Shown: piece after piece, positions 17,039 through 25,280 of the stretch
How the letters are laid out: the number at the start of each line of letters is the position of its first letter
Position numbering within the stretch: position 1 is the first letter of the stretch
Assembly: GCA_017417055.1 (NCBI GenBank)
Contig: JAFPZX010000096.1
Location: 1 to 64,000, forward strand
Source: Anaerolineaceae bacterium
GTDB taxonomy: Bacteria; Chloroflexota; Anaerolineae; Anaerolineales; Anaerolineaceae
DNA length: 64,000 bases
Reading direction: 5' to 3'
The notes under the pieces: generated by a model
The model's input: the letters and a program-made list of their open reading frames with translations, nothing else
What the model was told of the DNA's origin: nothing
Databases searched by the model: none
Position numbers and translations under genes: made by a program

Positions 17039-17887
17039 ATGTATAAGATCGTACGGAAACGGGAGCTGAATCCCACCGTTACCCAGATGGAGATCGAAGC
17101 TCCGCTGGTGGCCAGAAAAGCGAAACCCGGCCAGTTCATTATCCTTCGCGTGGATGAAGAAGGCGAACGTATTCCTCTGACAGTTGCCGGAACCAATCCG
17201 GAAGAAGGTACTGTGAAGATCATCTTCCAGATCGTCGGTGCCACAACTGAAATCCTCAATCATAAAAATGAAGGGGAATATCTCCAGGACTTCGTCGGCC
17301 CGCTGGGTGTGGCAACACATACCGAAGGGATCAAAAAAGTCTGTATCGTCGGCGGCGGTGTGGGCTGCGCGATTGCCATGCCCGTTGCTCAGGAATTCCA
17401 TCGCCTGGGCGCTGACGTCACTTCCATCATCGGTTTCCGCTCCAAAGATCTGCTGATCCTCGAAGATGAATTCAAAGCCTGTTCCGACAAACTGGTTGTC
17501 ATGACCGATGACGGTTCCTATGCCCGCCACGGCAACGTGACTGTTCCTCTCAAGGAAATGTTGGAAGCCGGTGAAAAATTTGATATGGTCATCGCCATTG
17601 GCCCCGGCATCATGATGAAATTCGTGGTTGCCACCTGCAAGCCTTTCGGCGTTCCGGTGACAGTTTCCATGAACCCGATCATGATCGACGGTACCGGCAT
17701 GTGCGGCGGCTGCCGTCTGACACTGAACCAGGATGGCAAGCGTGTTACAAAATTCGCCTGTGTTGACGGTCCTGATTTCAACGGTTACGAAGTGGACTTT
17801 GACGAAGCTATGTCCCGCGGACGCATGTATTTCGATTACGAACGTCACGCTTATGAAGAAGCCTGTAATCTTTTCAAGAACGCATAA
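17039..17887 (+). CDS. nfnA: NfnA, FAD/[2Fe-2S] subunit of electron-bifurcating transhydrogenase
   Basis: The small subunit of NADH-dependent reduced ferredoxin:NADP+ oxidoreductase. The NfnAB complex couples ferredoxin and NADH oxidation to NADP+ reduction by flavin-based bifurcation. The 282-residue protein is a ferredoxin-NADP reductase-type fold: N-terminal FAD barrel (KPGQFIILRV, ERIPLTVAGT), NAD-binding domain (CIVGGGVGCAIAMPVA) and C-terminal Cys cluster for [2Fe-2S] (GTGMCGGCR and FACVDGPDF). It also resembles the sulfide dehydrogenase beta and dihydroorotate dehydrogenase PyrK subunits, but the partner gene 11 bases downstream makes NfnA the best reading. A NUDIX remnant precedes it. 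No clear promoter was seen. Confidence 0.9.
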   Translation: MYKIVRKRELNPTVTQMEIEAPLVARKAKPGQFIILRVDEEGERIPLTVAGTNPEEGTVKIIFQIVGATTEILNHKNEGEYLQDFVGPLGVATHTEGIKKVCIVGGGVGCAIAMPVAQEFHRLGADVTSIIGFRSKDLLILEDEFKACSDKLVVMTDDGSYARHGNVTVPLKEMLEAGEKFDMVIAIGPGIMMKFVVATCKPFGVPVTVSMNPIMIDGTGMCGGCRLTLNQDGKRVTKFACVDGPDFNGYEVDFDEAMSRGRMYFDYERHAYEEACNLFKNA

Positions 17888-17898
17888 GGAGTGTAACA

Positions 17899-19308
17899 AT
17901 GGCTATTGATCCGAAAAAACATGAAATGCCGACCCAGGCTCCCGAGGTGCGTGCACATAATTTCAGCGAAGTTGCGCTCGGTTATGATCAGGAGACTGCT
18001 CTCGCGGAAGCGAACCGTTGCCTGAACTGCAAAAACCGCCCCTGTGTTTCCGGCTGTCCGGTGAACATCCATATTCCGGAATTCATCGCGAAAGTCAAGG
18101 AAGGGGACTTTGAAGCTGCTTATCAGATCATCAATCAGACATCCTCTCTGCCGGCTGTCTGCGGACGTGTGTGCCCGCAGGAAAATCAGTGCGAAAAGTA
18201 CTGCACACTGGCGAAGAAATTTGAAGCGGTCGGTATCGGCCGTCTGGAACGCTTTGTCGCGGACTGGCACAATGCTCACGCCACAGAAAAAGCTCAGGCG
18301 CCTGAATCCAACGGGCACAAAGTTGCCATCGTCGGTTCCGGCCCGTCCGGCCTGACCTGTGCCGGTGACCTGGCCAAGAAGGGCTACAAAGTGAGCGTAT
18401 TCGAAGCGCTGCACACTGCCGGCGGCGTGCTGGTCTACGGTATTCCGGAATTCCGTCTGCCGAAGTCCATCGTTGCCAAGGAAGTTGAAACCCTCAAGGA
18501 TTTGGGCGTGGATGTGGAAACCAACGTCATTATCGGTAAGACACTGACCATCGATGAGCTGTTTGAAATGGGCTATGAAGCTGTGTTCATCGGTTCCGGC
18601 GCCGGTCTCCCGAACTTCATGAACATCCCGGGCGAATCCCTGAAGGGTGTATATTCCGCCAACGAATTCCTGACCCGTTCCAACCTGATGAAGGCTTATA
18701 ACGAAGACCCGAAGACCCCGATCATGAAGGGTGGAAAAGTCGCTGTTGTTGGCGGCGGCAACGTGGCAATGGATGCGGCCCGTACCGCGCTGCGTCTGGG
18801 CGCTGAGAAGGTTTATATTGTCTACCGCCGTTCCATGGAAGAACTCCCTGCCCGCCGTGAAGAAGTTGAACACGCTCAGGAAGAAGGAATCGACTTCCGT
18901 CTGCTTCACAACCCGGTCGAGATCCTGGGCTACAACAACCCGGACGATCCCCGCGACCCTAAGAACGGTTTCGTTTCCGGTATCCGCTGCGTAAAGATGG
19001 AACTCGGTGAACCGGATGCCTCCGGCCGCCGCCGCCCTGTTGCCATTCCGGGCAGCGAATTTGATCTGGACGTGACCGCTGTCGTTATCGCCATTGGTAC
19101 CAGCCCGAACCCGCTCATCAAGTCCACGACCAAGGGTCTGGAAGTCAACTCCCATGGCGGTATTATCGTCAATGAAAATGGCCTGACTTCCCGTGAAGCT
19201 GTCTACGCCGGCGGCGATGCGGTGACTGGCGCCGCGACCGTTATTTCCGCGATGGGTGCCGGGAAAGTTGCCGCGAAGGCGATCGACGAATATCTTTCTG
19301 CAAAATAA
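17899..19308 (+). CDS. nfnB: NfnB, large subunit of electron-bifurcating transhydrogenase
   Basis: The large FAD/[4Fe-4S] subunit that forms NfnAB with the preceding protein. The 469-residue chain has the GltD-like layout. An N-terminal helical ferredoxin domain has two Cys clusters (RCLNCKNRPCVSGCPVN and VCGRVCPQENQCEKYC). It is followed by an FAD-binding Rossmann fold (VAIVGSGPSGLTCAGDLAKK), an NADP(H)-binding fold (VAVVGGGNVAMDAARTALRL) and the closing GGDAVTGAATVISAMGAGK. Glutamate synthase small subunits share this fold, but the adjacent nfnA argues for transhydrogenase. It begins 11 bases after nfnA with AGGAGTG as ribosome site, so co-translation is likely. In fermenters the complex balances NADPH supply against reduced ferredoxin. 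Confidence 0.93.
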   Translation: MAIDPKKHEMPTQAPEVRAHNFSEVALGYDQETALAEANRCLNCKNRPCVSGCPVNIHIPEFIAKVKEGDFEAAYQIINQTSSLPAVCGRVCPQENQCEKYCTLAKKFEAVGIGRLERFVADWHNAHATEKAQAPESNGHKVAIVGSGPSGLTCAGDLAKKGYKVSVFEALHTAGGVLVYGIPEFRLPKSIVAKEVETLKDLGVDVETNVIIGKTLTIDELFEMGYEAVFIGSGAGLPNFMNIPGESLKGVYSANEFLTRSNLMKAYNEDPKTPIMKGGKVAVVGGGNVAMDAARTALRLGAEKVYIVYRRSMEELPARREEVEHAQEEGIDFRLLHNPVEILGYNNPDDPRDPKNGFVSGIRCVKMELGEPDASGRRRPVAIPGSEFDLDVTAVVIAIGTSPNPLIKSTTKGLEVNSHGGIIVNENGLTSREAVYAGGDAVTGAATVISAMGAGKVAAKAIDEYLSAK

Positions 19309-19370
19309 GTTTTGAATCTTTCCGGGATGTTTCCGCTCAGAGGATCTTTCCCGGATAAATCATAAAATCA

Positions 19371-19405
19371 AAAAAGAGGGTGGTAAGCAATATCATCCTC
19401 TTTTT
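19371..19405 (+). terminator. Terminator of nfnAB
   Basis: AAAAAGAGG (19371-19379) pairs with CCTCTTTTT (19397-19405); the right arm supplies the T-tail. Confidence 0.75.
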
Positions 19406-19434
19406 ATACGAAAAATGTAATTGTTCAGTAGAGA

Positions 19435-19493
19435 GTCAAAGTGACCTGTTTTCGGTGACTCAGAACTGAGTCATCAGAACAGGCTGCTTTGAC
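19435..19493. repeat. Interspersed repeat family C
   Basis: GTCAAAGTGACCTGTTTTCG, then GTGACTCAGAACTGAGTCA and TCAGAACAGGCTGCTTTGAC: a long imperfect palindrome of 59 bases. Copies lie at 36268, 58754 and 59529, with a half copy at 55981. Confidence 0.8.
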
Positions 19494-19538
19494 ACTTTCG
19501 GAATAAATACAAAATCAGAAATGGGATAAGGAGGACTG

Positions 19539-21218
19539 ATGAGCAATTGTTTGCGATTGAAAAAATCAAATTGTAAGAACTGTTATAAATGCATCCGGCA
19601 CTGTCCGGTGAAATCGATCCGCTTTTCCGCCGGACAGGCACATATCATCGGCGATGACTGCATTCTGTGCGGACACTGCTTTGTGGTCTGTCCGCAGAAT
19701 GCCAAAGAAATCGTCAACGATACGGAAAAAGTCCGCGTTATGCTGAACGGTGACGCTCCGGTTTATGCCAGTCTTGCTCCCTCCTTTATCGCGAATTACG
19801 AGGGTGTGGGCATTGAATCCATGCGGAAGGCACTGCAGCAGCTTGGATTTGCCGACGTTGAGGAGACTGCCATCGGCGCGACCATGGTCAAGCGGGAATA
19901 TGAACGCATGCTGAAAACGGAAGAGCACGATCTCATCATCTCCTCCTGCTGCCATTCCGTGAACCTGCTGATCCGCAAATATTACCCCTCTCTGCTCAAA
20001 TATCTTGCTGATGTGGTCACCCCGATGCACGCCCATTGCAAGGATATCAAGCGCAGGCATCCGGAAGCGAAAACGGTCTTTATCGGACCATGCGTGGCAA
20101 AAAAGGACGAAGCGGAAGAAAGCCACGGCATGATTGACGCGGCACTGACCTTTGAAGAACTTACGGAATGGCTGAAGGCGGAAAACATTACACTTGAAAA
20201 AGAAATCATCCCGAATGACGAAAGCCGTGCCAGGTTCTTTCCGACAGTGGGCGGCATCCTGAAAACCATGACTTTGGATGCGCCGGGGTATCAATATATG
20301 GCGGTGGACGGCGCGGAAAACTGCATCACGGTATTGGATGACCTGATGAAAAACAAAAAACCGCCCCGCTGTTTTATTGAAATGTCCATGTGCGCGGGCA
20401 GCTGCGTCGGCGGACCGGTGATGGAAAAATATCACAAAACACCGATCCGGGATTACATCGCGGTTTCTGAATATGCCGGGACAAAAGATTTCCCGGTGGA
20501 GCAGCCCGAAGTGGTCGAAATGAAGCATGACTATCTGCAGATCAAACGGGAGAAACTGGTCCCCATGGAATATGAGATCACAGAGATTCTTCGCGACATG
20601 GGAAAATTCAAACCGGAAGATGAACTGAACTGTGGGTCCTGCGGCTATAACACCTGCCGGGAAAAGGCGATCGCCATTTTCCAGGGCAAGGCGGATAAAT
20701 TCATGTGTCTGCCCTTCCTGAAGGAAAAGGCGGAAAACTTCTCTGACAGTATCGTCAAAAATACTCCGAACGCGGTATTTGTCGTCAATGATCAGATGGA
20801 AGTTCAGCAGGTCAACAGCGCAGCGGTGCGGCTGGTGAACCTGCGCGGGGAAGGAGATATCCTTGGTGAAAATATCGTCCGTGTTCTGGATCCGCTGCCT
20901 TTCCTGAAGGTCCAGCAGACCGGAAAAGCGATCATGAACCAGCGGGAATACCTGGCCGAGTATGACAAATATGTGGAACAGACCATTGTCCCGGTGGAAA
21001 GCGGACGCTCCATGCTCTGCCTGATGCATGACGTGACAGAAGAGGAAGAAGAACGCAGCCGGAAGGAAGAAATCAGCCGTCAGACCGCGGAAGTAGCGGA
21101 CCAGGTGGTTGAAAAACAGATGCGGATCGTGCAGGAAATCGCCTCTCTGCTCGGTGAAACGGCTGCCGAAACAAAGGTCGCTCTCACAAAACTGAAGGAG
21201 TTCGTCCATGAGGAATGA
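19539..21218 (+). CDS. Sensory [FeFe]-hydrogenase-like protein with PAS domain
   Basis: A 559-residue soluble protein that I read as a putative H2 sensor rather than a catalytic hydrogenase. Two [4Fe-4S] motifs lie at Cys12/15/18/22 and Cys41/44/47/51. The H-cluster domain keeps its Cys ligands: SSCCHS at 135-140 (catalytic enzymes have TSCCPxW), PCVAKK with Cys185, and MCAGSC with Cys285 and Cys289. A further Fe-S cluster domain follows (LNCGSCGYNTCREKA, about 364-378), then a PAS domain (about 405-500) and a C-terminal coiled coil. This order and the phosphatase gene that overlaps its end match the phosphatase-linked sensory [FeFe]-hydrogenase group (group C). Sensing H2 or redox state and passing the signal to the phosphatase is inferred. 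GGAGGACTG precedes the ATG. Confidence 0.88.
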   Translation: MSNCLRLKKSNCKNCYKCIRHCPVKSIRFSAGQAHIIGDDCILCGHCFVVCPQNAKEIVNDTEKVRVMLNGDAPVYASLAPSFIANYEGVGIESMRKALQQLGFADVEETAIGATMVKREYERMLKTEEHDLIISSCCHSVNLLIRKYYPSLLKYLADVVTPMHAHCKDIKRRHPEAKTVFIGPCVAKKDEAEESHGMIDAALTFEELTEWLKAENITLEKEIIPNDESRARFFPTVGGILKTMTLDAPGYQYMAVDGAENCITVLDDLMKNKKPPRCFIEMSMCAGSCVGGPVMEKYHKTPIRDYIAVSEYAGTKDFPVEQPEVVEMKHDYLQIKREKLVPMEYEITEILRDMGKFKPEDELNCGSCGYNTCREKAIAIFQGKADKFMCLPFLKEKAENFSDSIVKNTPNAVFVVNDQMEVQQVNSAAVRLVNLRGEGDILGENIVRVLDPLPFLKVQQTGKAIMNQREYLAEYDKYVEQTIVPVESGRSMLCLMHDVTEEEEERSRKEEISRQTAEVADQVVEKQMRIVQEIASLLGETAAETKVALTKLKEFVHEE

Positions 21219-22386
21219 GTTATGCGCTGAAATCGGGTACCGGAGCATTTATCACGCGGGGGAACAACTGTGCGGGGATCACGTCGATATCGCCGAACAG
21301 GAAGACGGATCTCTGGTGATCGTGCTCGCGGACGGACTGGGCAGCGGCGTGAAAGCCAGCATCCTTTCCACGCTTACGTCAAAGATCATTTCCACCATGA
21401 TGGCTGCCGGTTTGTCGATTGAAGAATGTGTCTCCACGATCGCGGCGACTCTGCCGGTTTGTTCTGAACGCGGCGTGGCCTATTCCACGTTCACTATCAT
21501 CCATCTGATCCGCAATCAGGTCGCGGAAGTGATCCAGTATGATAACCCGATGATGATCATGATCCGGGATGGGGAAATTTTTGATTATCCCAAAAAGGAG
21601 CACATGATCGAAGATAAAAAGATCATCTCCAGTACCATCCGGCTGCAGGAGAACGATATTTTTATCGCCATGAGCGACGGCTGTCCCTATGCCGGTTCCG
21701 AAGCTGAATTAAATTACGACTGGAAGCTGGAAGATATCGCGGAGTTCATGGCACAGATGTCCATGGTGGGGTATACGGCGAAGGGGCTCTGTTCGCTGCT
21801 GATCGATGAGTGTGACCGTCTTTATAACGGCGAACCGGGGGATGACGCGACGGCCTGTGTGGTGAAGATGCGGGAACGGGTTCCGATGAACCTGCTGTTC
21901 GGTCCTCCCTCCGACCGGGATGACTGCAACCGGATGATGCGGCTGTTTTTCTCCAAACGCGGGAAACACATCATCAGCGGCGGCACGACCGCTTCCATTG
22001 CGGCGGATTGGCTGCACAAGCCGCTTGTTCAGGACAACGATATTCCCCGTGGTGCGGATATCCCGCCGATCGCTTCCCTGGAAGGGGTAGACCTGGTGAC
22101 GGAAGGCGTGCTGACCATGAGCCGCGTGCTGACCAACGCTCAGGACTATCTGGATAAAAACGAGCTTTATGACAGCTGGAACCTGGGACATGACGGCGCT
22201 TCGCTGATTTGTCAGATGCTCTTCCAGGAAGCTACGGATATTGATTTCTTTGTGGGCCGGGCGATGAACCCCGCGCATCAGAACCCGGACCTGCCGCTGA
22301 ATTATAATATTAAAATGACTATCGCCAAAGACCTGGCGGAGTGCCTGAAAAAGATGGGTAAACAGGTCCGGGTCAATTATTTCTGA
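21208..22386 (+). CDS. SpoIIE-type PP2C phosphatase linked to sensory hydrogenase
   Basis: A 392-residue Ser/Thr phosphatase of the SpoIIE/RsbU branch. Metal-binding residues are in VLADGLGSG (about residues 33-41), MSDGCPYAG (about 153) and GDDATACVV (about 210-218). The C-terminal third (starting NLLFGPPSDRDDCNRMMRLF) is a separate domain that I see only in this context and cannot name. The start overlaps the end of the sensory hydrogenase gene by 11 bases, so translation is coupled and a shared signalling role is likely. Phosphatases of this type usually act on anti-sigma-factor antagonists, but no such partner gene is visible. It converges on the DUF1846 gene across a palindromic terminator. 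Confidence 0.85.
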   Translation: MRNELCAEIGYRSIYHAGEQLCGDHVDIAEQEDGSLVIVLADGLGSGVKASILSTLTSKIISTMMAAGLSIEECVSTIAATLPVCSERGVAYSTFTIIHLIRNQVAEVIQYDNPMMIMIRDGEIFDYPKKEHMIEDKKIISSTIRLQENDIFIAMSDGCPYAGSEAELNYDWKLEDIAEFMAQMSMVGYTAKGLCSLLIDECDRLYNGEPGDDATACVVKMRERVPMNLLFGPPSDRDDCNRMMRLFFSKRGKHIISGGTTASIAADWLHKPLVQDNDIPRGADIPPIASLEGVDLVTEGVLTMSRVLTNAQDYLDKNELYDSWNLGHDGASLICQMLFQEATDIDFFVGRAMNPAHQNPDLPLNYNIKMTIAKDLAECLKKMGKQVRVNYF

Positions 22387-22396
22387 ATTCATCACG

Positions 22397-22438
22397 GAGC
22401 ACATGGGGGCGGAGCAGGAGCTGCGCCCCCATGTGCTC
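22397..22438. terminator. Family B palindrome acting as terminator between convergent genes
   Basis: A perfect 15-bp stem, GAGCACATGGGGGCG (22397-22411) with CGCCCCCATGTGCTC (22424-22438), in the 64-bp gap between convergent genes. Its ends CACATGGGG/CCCCATGTG are the family B core, so a repeat copy seems to serve as the only terminator. No T-run follows. Confidence 0.7.
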
Positions 22439-22450
22439 TGTACGAAAGGT

Positions 22451-23935
22451 TTATTTGTGATACAGGCGGTTCACCTCATAGCGCGGTTCACAGGTGACGC
22501 TGATGCCGAGCCGTTTGAGGAGCTTTTCGTCTTCATCGCTGATGATTACGGAAAAATGAGCTTCGGAATCGCTCAGCCGGCTGAGCTGTTCTTTAGCGAC
22601 CTGTGCCATGGGATTGGTCAATGCGCAGATCGTCAGCGCCAGCAGCACCTCATCCGTGTGCAGACGTGGATTTTTATGCTGCAGGTAGCGGGTTTTGAGG
22701 TCACAGACCGGTTTGAGAACCTCGGTTGAAATCAGGTCGAAATGGTCATCAATTTTTCCCATAGCTTTGAGCGCATTCAGCAGCAGCGCGGCGGCAGCTC
22801 CCAGGATGTCGGATGTTTTCCCGGTAACAACTCGTCCGTCCGGCAGCTGCATGGCGCCGGCCGGTCCACCGGTCATTTCCGCTTTCTGCAATGCTGCGGA
22901 AATCTCCGGACGGATTTCTGCTGTTATTGAGGCCTGCTTCATCAGCAGGTCCAGTTTCCGGACGACTTCATCACTGCATTTCCCCTGTATGTTTTGGACG
23001 GACGCGATGTAATACCGGCGCAGGATTTCTTTGTAAGAAGCTTCCTTACAGACTTCATCGTCCACAATGCAGGAACCGATCATATTGACACCCATGTCTG
23101 TTGGGGACTTATAGGGGCAGGAACCCTGGATCAGTTTGAAAATGGATTCCAGAACCGGGAATATTTCCACATCCCGGTTATAATTTACCGCCAGTTCTCC
23201 GTATGCTTCCAGGTGATAAGGATCGATCATGTTGACGTCGTTTAAATCAGCTGTGGCTGCTTCATAAGCCAGGTTGACCGGGTGTTTCAGCGGCAGGGAC
23301 CAGACCGGAAACGTCTCAAATTTCGCGTAGCCTGCTTTGATTCCTCTTTTGTTTTCGTGATACAACTGTGAAAGGCATGTTGCCATTTTTCCGGAACCCG
23401 GACCGGGTGCGGTAATGACCACCAGTGGACGGCTTGTTTCGATGTAATCATTCTTGCCAAGGCCATCTTCGGAAACGACATGATCCACTTTGGATGGATA
23501 CCCTTCGATGGGGTAGTGACGGTAACTGCGGATACCCAGTGCAGTCAGACGGTTCAGAAAAGCATCTGCCGTTGTCTGCCCGCTGTAGTGGGTCAGAACC
23601 ACAGAACCTACATAAAGATCCATGCTGCGGAATCCATCGATCAGACGAAGTACGTCATCTTCATAGGTGATTCCCAGATCGCCGCGCATTTTGTTCTGTT
23701 CAATTGCTTCCGCGTTAATGGCGATAACGATTTCTACGTCATCTTTGAATTGCTGAAGCATAAGAATCTTGCTGTCCGGTTGGAATCCGGGCAGAACGCG
23801 GGAGGCATGGTAATCATCAAACAGCTTTCCTCCGAATTCCATATAAAGCTTCCCTCCGAACTGGTCGATCCGTTCACGAATATGTTCTGATTGGATTTTC
23901 ACGTATTTTTCATTATCAAAACCGATCTTTTTCAT
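22451..23935 (-). CDS. DUF1846 family protein
   Basis: A 494-residue cytosolic protein of the DUF1846 family, widespread in anaerobes and Gram-positive bacteria. The function is not established. Landmarks include the N-terminal MKKIGFDNEKYVKIQSEHIR, the P-loop-like VVITAPGPGSGKMATCLSQL at about 180-200 and the central LKHPVNLAYEAATADLNDVN. The glycine-rich PGPGSGK suggests a phosphate-binding loop; nucleotide use is inference. The length equals the family norm. I chose the ATG at 23935, with GGGGAG seven bases upstream; in-frame codons further upstream would add a non-family hydrophobic leader. It runs against the sensory-hydrogenase operon. Confidence 0.85.
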   Translation of the reverse strand: MKKIGFDNEKYVKIQSEHIRERIDQFGGKLYMEFGGKLFDDYHASRVLPGFQPDSKILMLQQFKDDVEIVIAINAEAIEQNKMRGDLGITYEDDVLRLIDGFRSMDLYVGSVVLTHYSGQTTADAFLNRLTALGIRSYRHYPIEGYPSKVDHVVSEDGLGKNDYIETSRPLVVITAPGPGSGKMATCLSQLYHENKRGIKAGYAKFETFPVWSLPLKHPVNLAYEAATADLNDVNMIDPYHLEAYGELAVNYNRDVEIFPVLESIFKLIQGSCPYKSPTDMGVNMIGSCIVDDEVCKEASYKEILRRYYIASVQNIQGKCSDEVVRKLDLLMKQASITAEIRPEISAALQKAEMTGGPAGAMQLPDGRVVTGKTSDILGAAAALLLNALKAMGKIDDHFDLISTEVLKPVCDLKTRYLQHKNPRLHTDEVLLALTICALTNPMAQVAKEQLSRLSDSEAHFSVIISDEDEKLLKRLGISVTCEPRYEVNRLYHK

Positions 23936-24214
23936 AACGTAACTCCCCATCCACAGCCTAATGAACAAAATTACTGCAATTTTACCAATTATGCCCCCAA
24001 AAGGAGGCATAACAATTATATTCCTGAGGTTCAAATCACGCTTGTGTGTCCCTGCTGCTGCAAAGCCGGCACTGTGGGAACATCGCTCGTGCTGCTGTTT
24101 TGTATAACAATGATTTTTAATTTATAACATAAAAAAAAATTTAAAAAAAAATAAGGGACAATGAATTTGCCGGGGGTTCCAGGATGTTTCTGTTCATGAG
24201 TTGCAGTGCGCGGG

Positions 24215-25102
24215 TCACCTCATATCCCTTATCTTTTTCATTTCATACTCCGGGATAAAAGGTTCATTTTCACGGGGTAATTCGGCATAGGGGATAATGA
24301 AGAAGAAAGTCCGCCGCAGAACATCTTTTTCATCATTCAGATAATTCAGCGACCAGATGCCGTCGAAACTGTCATAAGAAAATTCGATGAGTCCGGTGGA
24401 TTCCCATGGGTCCAGAATGCGGATGACATCCCGTGCCGGGTCATAGCCGATAATGACAGCCATATGGTTGCCGCCTTTGGGTGTCCAGTTGACTTTTGTC
24501 AGCACCAGCAGCGGACCGTAGCGTTCCAGAGCTTCCAGCAGTTCCTTCCGGTTGCTGTCCATGCGGGTCCCGAGATAATAATTCATTTTGTTCAGGTCAT
24601 CTTCCGTGTTCATGATGTTCAGACCTGTGCCGGGGTTGAAGGCGTTCTGATCGATATTGAGGTTGAGAAGCTGCTGCGCTTTGATCGTTGGATACTCTTC
24701 TTTGTAATTATGCCAAAAATCCAGCAGCATCTGAACAGAAGCTGCGGTGCAGCCGGTGTTGATCTTTGTGCCTTTATATTTCAGCCCTACCTGCGTAACG
24801 AATTCCGGTTCATACCATATGGATCCGTGAAAATATTCCGGTCCCAGCGTCGGTGTGGGAGAAGGTCCATATGTGGGCGTGAGTGTTGGACTGGGGATAA
24901 TCGTGGGTGTGTCGGAAGGGACAGGTGTCTGTGTTGGGGTATTGGTTATGGTCGGAACCAATTCGGTCTGGATAACAGCGGCTATCTGCGTATTTATCTG
25001 GTGCGATTGAACTTGAGCCAGATGATTCTCAGGCATGTTGCATCCTCCTGACAGGATGCAGAGCAACAGCAAAAGGGGAAAGATGGAAGTAAACTTCTTC
25101 AT
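24215..25102 (-). CDS. Lipoprotein with C39-like peptidase domain
   Basis: A 295-residue surface lipoprotein. The signal peptide ends in a lipobox LSGGC with Cys21 as lipidation site. A Pro/Thr-rich linker (about residues 50-88, with TPTQTPVPSDTPT) lifts a C-terminal papain-like domain off the membrane. The predicted catalytic residues are Cys118 (NTGCTAASVQML), His213 (GGNHMAVIIGYD) and Asp231 (RILDPW), which is the C39-like peptidase arrangement. Relatives without a transporter domain have unknown substrates; wall or surface protein processing is inferred. It is divergent from the sortase-like lipoprotein gene with 178 bases between, so the two could share a regulatory region. The ribosome site is weak. 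Confidence 0.85.
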   Translation of the reverse strand: MKKFTSIFPLLLLLCILSGGCNMPENHLAQVQSHQINTQIAAVIQTELVPTITNTPTQTPVPSDTPTIIPSPTLTPTYGPSPTPTLGPEYFHGSIWYEPEFVTQVGLKYKGTKINTGCTAASVQMLLDFWHNYKEEYPTIKAQQLLNLNIDQNAFNPGTGLNIMNTEDDLNKMNYYLGTRMDSNRKELLEALERYGPLLVLTKVNWTPKGGNHMAVIIGYDPARDVIRILDPWESTGLIEFSYDSFDGIWSLNYLNDEKDVLRRTFFFIIPYAELPRENEPFIPEYEMKKIRDMR

Positions 25103-25280
25103 TAATTCTCAATTATAGTGCAGTTTTATTTTTGTACCGGAAGAATTCCGTTTATCACGTGGCATGCTAATTGCAAGATTCTTTATTGGGAGATGTAATA
25201 ATAATGCATCTGAATCAACACCAGAAATGAGGGATATCGTTCAGAGCCGATATTCAGTGTTCTGAATTTGAGGAGGAAAA

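Noticed and set aside
17851-19155. 434-codon minus-strand frame over nfnB
   Set aside because: Shadow frame. nfnB shows complete cofactor motifs on the plus strand.
19566-21248. 560-codon minus-strand frame over the sensory hydrogenase gene
   Set aside because: Shadow frame of a gene with clear Fe-S ligands.
23936-24214. Possible small RNA or riboswitch between the DUF1846 and C39 genes
   Set aside because: AT-rich with poly-A tracts; no recognised fold or conserved core was found by eye.
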